Shown piece after piece: positions 58,626-64,000 of a stretch of DNA of 64,000 nucleotides; position 1 is the first letter of the stretch, and every line of letters starts with the position of its first letter. The notes beneath the pieces are model-generated. The model searched no databases and was not told where the DNA came from. It saw nothing but the letters and a program-made list of their open reading frames with translations. This DNA is from an uncultured Myxococcales bacterium. GTDB lineage: Bacteria > Myxococcota > Myxococcia > Myxococcales > Myxococcaceae. The position numbers and the translations under genes were made by a program. The stretch lies in NCBI GenBank assembly GCA_937980205.1, contig CALJKW010000077.1, positions 48,614 through 112,613 on the forward strand, written 5' to 3'.

Positions 58626-61600
58626 TCACTTCCGCCGGCGGCGCCTGAGCAGCACGCCCAGCAGCAGCAGCGTCTGGGCCAGCGCGCCGCCGTCGGTCGC
58701 CGCGCAGCCGCAGCTCTTGACCGAGTCGCCGCCACCGCCGGAACCGCCCGAGCCGCCCGCAGTGCCGTCTCCGCCGCCGGTCGCAGAGCCGCCGCCGGTC
58801 GCAGAGCCGCCGCCGGTTCCGGAGCCGCCGCCGGTTCCGGAGCCGCCGCCGGTCGCAGAGCCGCCGCTGCCGCCGCTGCCGCCACTGCCGCCGCTGCCGC
58901 CGCTGCCGCCGCTGCCGCCGCTGCCGCCGCTGCCGCCGCCGGCGCCCCCACCGGAGCCGCCCGCGACGACCATGAAGCTCTGGTCCACGTCGGGCGCGGG
59001 ATCGAAGGCGGCGTTGCCGGCCTGCGAGGCGCGTACGGTGCATGTCCCGAGGGTGGCGAGGGTGACGGTGCTGCCCGCGACGCTGCACACGGCCGGCGAC
59101 TGGCTCGCGAAGCTGACCGCGAGGCCGGACGTGGCGGTCGCGCTCACCGGGACCGTGCCCATCGAGAGCGGCACGTCGGCGAGTGAGCCGAAGGTGATGG
59201 TCTGCGCGGCGCGGGTGATCATGAAGCCGCGGTCGACGTCGGGCGCGGCGCTGTAGATCGCGTCACCCGGCTGGGAGGCGCGCAAGGTGCACAGGCCCGC
59301 CGAGAGCAGCATCACGGTGGTGCCCGAGACCACGCACGTCGCCATCGTCTGCGTCGTGAAGCTCACCGCGAGGCCCGACGAGGCGGTCGCGGCGACCGTC
59401 AGGGTGCCCATGGTCAAGGGCACGTCGGCGAGCGCGTCGAAGGTGATGGTCTGCGCGACCTTGGTGATCATGAAGCTGCGGTCGACGTCCGGCGCGGCGC
59501 TGTAGCTCGCGTTCCCGGCCTGCGACGCGCGGATGGTGCACGTGCCCGCGGCCACCAGGGTGACGGTGGTGCCCGACACCGTGCACGTCGACGGCGTCTG
59601 GCTCGTGAAGCTCACCGCGAGCCCCGACGATGCTGCCGCGCTCACCATGATCGGCCCTGCGTTCACCGCCACGTCGGCCGGGCCGTTGAAGGTGATGGTC
59701 TGCGCGGCGGAGCTCACCGTCACGGTGACCGGCGCGGCGCTGCTCGCCTGCCACTCGCTCGTCGCCGCGTAGCTCGCGCCGAGCGAGTGCGCGCCGCCTG
59801 CGGGCAGCTGCCCCGCCAGGGTGGCCACGCCGCCCGCGAGCGCTTGCGGTGCGCCGACGTTCGCGCCGTCGAGGGTGAACTGCACGTCTCCTGTCGGAGC
59901 GCCCGACGTGCTGCTCACGGTCGCCGAGTACGTCACGCTCTGCCCGAAGGTGCTGGGGTTCGGCGTCGCGCTGACCGTGGTGGTGGTCGGGGCCCGGGCA
60001 AAGAACTGCAGCGGGCTGCTGGTCGCGGTGTTGCCGGCGACGTCGGTCTGCGTGGTGGTGACGGTGTGCGAGCCGCGCGCGAGGGTGGGGCTGCAGCTCC
60101 AGTTGGCGCCGGTCGCGTTCACGGTGCAGTGGCGCGTAGCGCCCTCGTCGACGGTGATGGTCGCGCCGCTCTCTCCTCCGTTGCCCGAGAGGGTGGCGCT
60201 GAGCGCGACCTGCCCGCCGGCCGTCGGCGCGGTGATGGCCGCGACCGCCACGACGGTGTCGATGGTGACGCCGAGCGACGGCGACGGCGTGCTGGTGCCG
60301 CCGTTGACCGAGGCGCGCGCGGTGATGGCGTGCGGTCCGTCGGCGATGGCGTTCGTGGGTGCGAGCGCGAACGTTCCGCCCGCGGTGCACGTGCCGGTGG
60401 GAGCCGCCGCGACCCCGTCGACGTACAGCTGCACCGTCTCGCCGGCGAAGCACTCGCCGGTGATGGTGGGCCGGCTCTGCCGGGTGATGCGGTCGCTGCT
60501 CGAGCTGCCGGTGTCACTGGCCGCGGGCAGCACCAGGTTCCGCGGCTCGTGGGGCGGGTTCAAGATGCGGAAGCCCATGAAGTCGGCGGCCCCGTCGTCG
60601 CCGCCGCCGAAGGCCCACTTGCCGTCGGGCTGCAGCAGCAGCGCCGCCACGCTGTCGTTGCGCGCCGCCACCTGCGCGAGCAGCACGCCGTTCGAGCCGA
60701 AGCTCGCGTCGAGCGCCCCGGCGCTGGTGAGGAGCACCATGCCCAGGTCGTCGTTCGTGCCGGTGAAGACCGGGCCGGCGACGACGATCTTCCCGTCCCA
60801 CCGCACCCTCACGGCGTTCGCATGGTCGTTCTGCGAGGGCGCCAGCGCGATGATGCGATGGCCGGTGCCGTTGAAGGACGTGTCGAGCGTGCCGCTCGGG
60901 TTGTAGCGGAGCACCACGAAGTCGTTCGTGCCGCCCGAGGTGTTCGTCTTGCCCGCGGCCACGATTCTCCCGTCGCTCTGCAGATCGACCGCGTACAGCT
61001 CGTCGCTGCCGCTCTGCAGCGACGTGCTGACGCGCCCCGTGCCGTTGAAGGTCGTGTCGAACGCGCCCGCGGCCGTGAGCCGCGCGAGGCCGATCTTGAA
61101 GAACGAGCCGGTGCTGTAGCGGCCGACCACCACGATCGCGCCGTTCGGTTGGATGACGAGATCTTCGAGCTCGTCGAACGCGGCGCCCCACGAGAACTGC
61201 ACGCGGCCGGTCCCGTTGAACGACGAGTCGAGCGAGCCGTTCGTGTTGAGCCGCACCACCACCGCGTCGGTGGTCGAGCCGTTCGTGTAGCTGCCCACCA
61301 CGACCAGCTTGCCGTCGCTCTGCTGCTTGACGGCGCGCGCCCAGGCGCCGGCGATGGCGCTGCCTCCGAAGTTCACGCGCTGGTGGCCGGTGCCGTTGAA
61401 CGTCGTGTCGAGGGCGCCCGCCGAGGTGTACCGCCACACCGCGAGGTCGGCGACGATCTGCCCCACCACGACGATTCGCCCGTCGCTCTGCACCAGCACG
61501 CCCTCGCCGGACTCGCTGTCGGTGCCGATGCCGGTGCTCCACGTCTGCAGGCCGGTGCCGTTGAACGAGGTGTCGAGCGTGCCGTTCGCGTTGTACCGGG

Positions 61601-63146
61601 TGAGCGCCATGCTCGCGCTGTTGTTCTGGGTGGACCCGGTCTGGACGATCTTCCCGTCCGGCTGCAGCGCGATGCGCCGGCCGACGTCGTTCGAGCCCGA
61701 CTGCAGCTGCGTGGTGCGAATGCCATCGCCGTCCCACGCGACATCGGGCGCGCCGCCGATGGTCAGCCGCAGCGTCGCGATGCTCGCCGCAGTCGTCACG
61801 CCGCCCGCGTACGCGTAGCCGGTGAGGATCAGCCGCTGCGCTCCATCGATGGCCGCGCCGGACTGGTTGTCCGACGTGTTGTTGCTCATCGACACGATGA
61901 CCCTGCCTGCGTTGCCGTACGTGCCGTCGAGCGTGCCGTCGGTGTTGAGTCGCGCCGCCGCGAACTCCATGCCGCGCGCGTCGGCCATGTTGCCGGGCCC
62001 GGGCCCGCAGCAGGCGCAGGGGCCGAGGCCGCCGTCGTAGTCGGCGTAGCCGCCGATGAGGATCTTGCCGTCGCTCTGCAGGTTCACGCTCTGCACGCCC
62101 GACTGACCGGTGTTGACGATGGAGAAGACGTGTGTGCCGGTGCCGTTGAACGAGGGGTCCACTGTGCCGTTGGCGTTGAAGCGGGCGACCAGCATTCGGG
62201 TCGCTCCGTTGCACCCGCCCAGCCACGTCGCGTTGAACGACGTCCCGCCGGCCACGATCTTCCCGTCGGCCTGGATGTCGAGCGAAGTGAACTGGTCCTG
62301 GCTGCCGCCGGGAGCGAAGCCCATGATGACGCGGCCTCCGGTGCCGAAGGTGGTGTCGACCCCGCCGGCCGAGGTGAGCTTGACCAGGCCCGCCTGGCTG
62401 CCCGCCCGCCCCGCGGCGATGAAGCTGCCGTCGCTCAGGCGGCGCAACCCGCGCGCGCGGTCTTGCGCGGTCCCCGCGGCCATCGACACCAGGCGCCTGC
62501 CCCCGGCGCCGAAGGTCGGGTCGAGCGTGCCGTTCGCGTTGTAGCGCACGAACGACATGTCGCGTCCGCTGTTGGTGCCTGCCGGATCCGAGTCGCTGTA
62601 GCCCGAGAGCACGATCTTCCCGTCGGGCTGCAGGGCGATCGCGTCCGCGCGGTCGAACCCCGCCGGCAGCGGGCTCACATTCGTGAGGGTGAAGCCGGTG
62701 CCCCCGACACCGAAGGTCGTGTCGAGGGTGCCGTTGCTGTTGTAGCGGGCGACCAGGAAGTCGCCGCCGTTGGTGTCGGCCCAGCCGCCCACCACGATCT
62801 TCCCGTCGGGCTGCAGCACGATGCCGGTGATGAACTCGTACCCGGCGACGGCGGTCTGCACCACGCCGCCGCTGCCGAACGTCGCGTCGACGGCGCCCGA
62901 GGCGTCGTAGCGGGTGAGCGCGATGTGGGTCAGCACTCCGCTGTAGTAGTTGCCGGCGACGATCACCTTGCCGTCGGGCTGCACCGCCACCGCGCGCCCC
63001 TCTGCGAAGGTGTCGACCGTCGCGAAGTTCACGTACCGCTTGCCGATGCCGTTGAACGTGGTGTCGAGGTCTCCGGGGGCGGCGAAGACGCTCAGCGACG
63101 ACGACAGGCACAGCAACACCAGGGTGCGCGGGCGCAGGAGAGACAT
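58626..63146 (-). CDS. Giant delta-60 repeat surface protein with MYXO-CTERM tail
   Basis: This 1506-residue protein has a signal peptide (TLVLLCLSSSLSVFA). Residues about 22-860 hold some 13 delta-60 units (DUF5122), each with LQPDGKIVVGG-like and GTLDTTFNGTG-like phrases, which build a propeller. Residues about 880-1130 are Ig-like modules (SATVSSTSGAPTGDVQFTLD), then come four copies of a module ending TCTIRASQAGNASYSAAPDV. A Gly/Ser linker (GGSGGSGGS and ATGGGS, about 1385-1465) precedes the end: SCGCAATDGG, a hydrophobic helix (LAQTLLLLGVLL) and RRRRRK. This Cys-containing tripartite tail is MYXO-CTERM, which is processed and anchors proteins at the myxobacterial surface. The ATG at 63146 is close to GGAGAG on the message strand. 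It is probably an adhesin or matrix protein. Confidence 0.92.
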   Translation of the reverse strand: MSLLRPRTLVLLCLSSSLSVFAAPGDLDTTFNGIGKRYVNFATVDTFAEGRAVAVQPDGKVIVAGNYYSGVLTHIALTRYDASGAVDATFGSGGVVQTAVAGYEFITGIVLQPDGKIVVGGWADTNGGDFLVARYNSNGTLDTTFGVGGTGFTLTNVSPLPAGFDRADAIALQPDGKIVLSGYSDSDPAGTNSGRDMSFVRYNANGTLDPTFGAGGRRLVSMAAGTAQDRARGLRRLSDGSFIAAGRAGSQAGLVKLTSAGGVDTTFGTGGRVIMGFAPGGSQDQFTSLDIQADGKIVAGGTSFNATWLGGCNGATRMLVARFNANGTVDPSFNGTGTHVFSIVNTGQSGVQSVNLQSDGKILIGGYADYDGGLGPCACCGPGPGNMADARGMEFAAARLNTDGTLDGTYGNAGRVIVSMSNNTSDNQSGAAIDGAQRLILTGYAYAGGVTTAASIATLRLTIGGAPDVAWDGDGIRTTQLQSGSNDVGRRIALQPDGKIVQTGSTQNNSASMALTRYNANGTLDTSFNGTGLQTWSTGIGTDSESGEGVLVQSDGRIVVVGQIVADLAVWRYTSAGALDTTFNGTGHQRVNFGGSAIAGAWARAVKQQSDGKLVVVGSYTNGSTTDAVVVRLNTNGSLDSSFNGTGRVQFSWGAAFDELEDLVIQPNGAIVVVGRYSTGSFFKIGLARLTAAGAFDTTFNGTGRVSTSLQSGSDELYAVDLQSDGRIVAAGKTNTSGGTNDFVVLRYNPSGTLDTSFNGTGHRIIALAPSQNDHANAVRVRWDGKIVVAGPVFTGTNDDLGMVLLTSAGALDASFGSNGVLLAQVAARNDSVAALLLQPDGKWAFGGGDDGAADFMGFRILNPPHEPRNLVLPAASDTGSSSSDRITRQSRPTITGECFAGETVQLYVDGVAAAPTGTCTAGGTFALAPTNAIADGPHAITARASVNGGTSTPSPSLGVTIDTVVAVAAITAPTAGGQVALSATLSGNGGESGATITVDEGATRHCTVNATGANWSCSPTLARGSHTVTTTQTDVAGNTATSSPLQFFARAPTTTTVSATPNPSTFGQSVTYSATVSSTSGAPTGDVQFTLDGANVGAPQALAGGVATLAGQLPAGGAHSLGASYAATSEWQASSAAPVTVTVSSAAQTITFNGPADVAVNAGPIMVSAAASSGLAVSFTSQTPSTCTVSGTTVTLVAAGTCTIRASQAGNASYSAAPDVDRSFMITKVAQTITFDALADVPLTMGTLTVAATASSGLAVSFTTQTMATCVVSGTTVMLLSAGLCTLRASQPGDAIYSAAPDVDRGFMITRAAQTITFGSLADVPLSMGTVPVSATATSGLAVSFASQSPAVCSVAGSTVTLATLGTCTVRASQAGNAAFDPAPDVDQSFMVVAGGSGGGAGGGSGGSGGSGGSGGSGGSGGSGGSGGSATGGGSGTGGGSGTGGGSATGGGSATGGGDGTAGGSGGSGGGGDSVKSCGCAATDGGALAQTLLLLGVLLRRRRRK

Positions 63147-63375
63147 GCTGTTTGGGCTCCGAGGGCGACTGGGGCGGGGGAATGCGGCGCCGAGGCTCGC
63201 GAGCATAGTCCTGTTGACTCGCCGCAGAGCCGGCTTTCGGGACGCGGCCCCTGAGCACCGGGTGAACCGACGTGCGACCGGAGCGCTCCCGCGACCCGAC
63301 GCCCCGCAAAGACAGAGTGCGACACCCGGCGCCGGGCTCCGTCGTTCCCTCAACCCGCAGTCAGGAGGCACCCTC

Positions 63376-63624
63376 ATGGGACTTACCTTGCACACCGCTT
63401 CCCCCAGCAACCGGTCGCCCTCCCCCTCGACCGGCAACGCGCAGCGGTCGTCTCGCCCGCAGCCCGAGAAGAAGACGCCCAATGCCCCGTCGCAGAAGTC
63501 TCCTGACCGGAGCGGCGCGAGGAGAAGCCAGCCCGGCGATTCGTTCAGCCCGGGCGTCACGTCGAAGCCCGAGACGAGGAGGGCCGAGACGAGGAACAAC
63601 ACCTCAACCAACCGCACGCGCTGA
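63376..63624 (+). CDS. Small disordered protein with strong ribosome-binding site
   Basis: An 82-residue frame starts at ATG 63376, seven bases after AGGAGG (63363-63368). The sequence is rich in Ser, Pro, Arg, Thr and Lys (SNRSPSPSTGNAQRSSRPQP) with no hydrophobic core, so it is disordered and basic. A nucleic-acid-binding or linker role is conceivable, but there is no recognised family. The gene is divergent from the giant MYXO-CTERM protein and would be missed by codon statistics alone. Confidence 0.55.
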   Translation: MGLTLHTASPSNRSPSPSTGNAQRSSRPQPEKKTPNAPSQKSPDRSGARRSQPGDSFSPGVTSKPETRRAETRNNTSTNRTR

Positions 63625-63801
63625 CCCGCTCGCCCGAAAGGCACTGCCCTCAGCGAGCGCTGGTGCCGGCGCGCGCGTCTCGCCGTCCCCGTCAAGCGGT
63701 GGCCACCAGCCCGCGTCATTTCCGGGAATCGCGCGCCACGCCGCGGGCGGTGGACGGGGGCGTCGTCGAACGTCCCGTTGTCCCATGGTAGGAACCGTCC
63801 G

Positions 63802-64000
63802 ATGCGCGGACTCTTGACGTACGTCGTCACCCTGGGCGTGGTCTCGTGCGGCGCACCGGCCTCGACCGAAGACGCAGGCACCGGCGGAGGCAGCGCGACC
63901 GGCACCGGCGGAGGCGGCGCGAGCGCAACGGGTGGCGGCTCCGCGGGCGGCGGCAGCGCGACCGGCGGCGGCAGCGCGACCGGCGGCGGCAGCGCGACCG
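63802..64000 (+). CDS. N-terminal part of a lipoprotein with Gly-rich linker
   Basis: The frame starts at ATG 63802 (GGA nine bases upstream) and runs off the window. The signal peptide ends in a lipobox (LGVVSCG), then a Thr/Gly/Ser/Ala linker encoded by short tandem repeats (GGSATGGGSATGGG; GGCGGCGGCAGCGCGACC at DNA level). The functional domain lies beyond the window edge. The layout repeats that of the lipoproteins at 17496 and 33686. Confidence 0.75.
   Translation, partial: MRGLLTYVVTLGVVSCGAPASTEDAGTGGGSATGTGGGGASATGGGSAGGGSATGGGSATGGGSAT

Noticed and set aside
58740..58960. Regular GC-rich repeats considered as a CRISPR array or regulatory microsatellite
   Set aside because: They encode an in-frame Gly/Ser linker, have no unique spacers and no cas genes are near.
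59787..63254. Long plus-strand frame opposite the delta-60 protein
   Set aside because: It mirrors the repeat protein on the other strand and lacks any fold signature.

Overview
The window is chromosomal DNA of very high GC content (about 70%) from a member of the Myxococcota, probably a relative of the Myxococcales. Supporting signs are: a MYXO-CTERM sorting tail on the giant secreted protein at 58626-63146; many lipoproteins whose lipobox is followed by long Gly/Ser/Ala or Asp-Ala-Gly linkers; a MopE-type Cys/Asp motif; an FHA/sigma-54 activator; dense hybrid kinase genes; and a carotenoid operon with an ECF sigma/membrane anti-sigma pair beside it, as in the Car system of Myxococcus. I found no rRNA, tRNA, CRISPR array, insertion sequence or phage gene.

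Layout. 1-7164: a fragment of a membrane protein, a caspase-fold-like protein, a beta-helix lipoprotein, an FHA/sigma-54 activator translationally coupled to a gene of unknown function, and two membrane proteins. 7322-16487: ECF sigma factor and six-helix membrane anti-sigma candidate, a thioredoxin-fold protein, then a seven-gene carotenoid operon (crtE, crtI, crtB, crtC, glycosyltransferase, acyltransferase, second desaturase) in which every junction is a 1-4 base stop/start overlap. The product predicted is an acylated glycoside of an acyclic 1-hydroxy carotenoid. 16654-22275: small ORF, TolB-like protein, propeller lipoprotein, SNF2 helicase. 22342-28895: a hybrid kinase/sigma-54 response regulator operon with its own palindromic promoter and an apparent CTG start, a pseudo-hydrolase, an NmrA-like protein, a VIT family transporter and a LigB-type dioxygenase. 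28978-33637: a large collagen-like protein divergent from a zinc-ribbon membrane protein, a truncated ATPase and gluconokinase.

33686-45530: a pectate-lyase-like lipoprotein; an ECF sigma - FecR/TPR - outer-membrane barrel operon; a speD - DUF4178 - small protein - DUF350 operon ending in a strong bidirectional terminator; a DUF4397 lipoprotein; a CBM21-like lipoprotein; a membrane protein; and a flavin monooxygenase. 45563-56696: a signalling block of five genes on the minus strand. Reading in the direction of transcription, it holds a 1981-residue HAMP-repeat hybrid kinase, a receiver-PAS-kinase, a PAS protein, then a double KaiC-like ATPase and another kinase. A GTTACCGA-like motif lies upstream of both halves. 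56924-64000: a membrane protein, a CE15-like esterase lipoprotein, the delta-60 repeat/MYXO-CTERM protein, a small disordered protein and the start of another lipoprotein.

Two kinds of dispersed repeat occur. One is a GC-rich hairpin element that has been read through into three proteins as Pro/Gly-rich linkers or tails. The other is an intergenic hairpin family. No gene-free stretch exceeds 300 bases. The large open frames opposite the real genes are judged to be GC-bias shadows.
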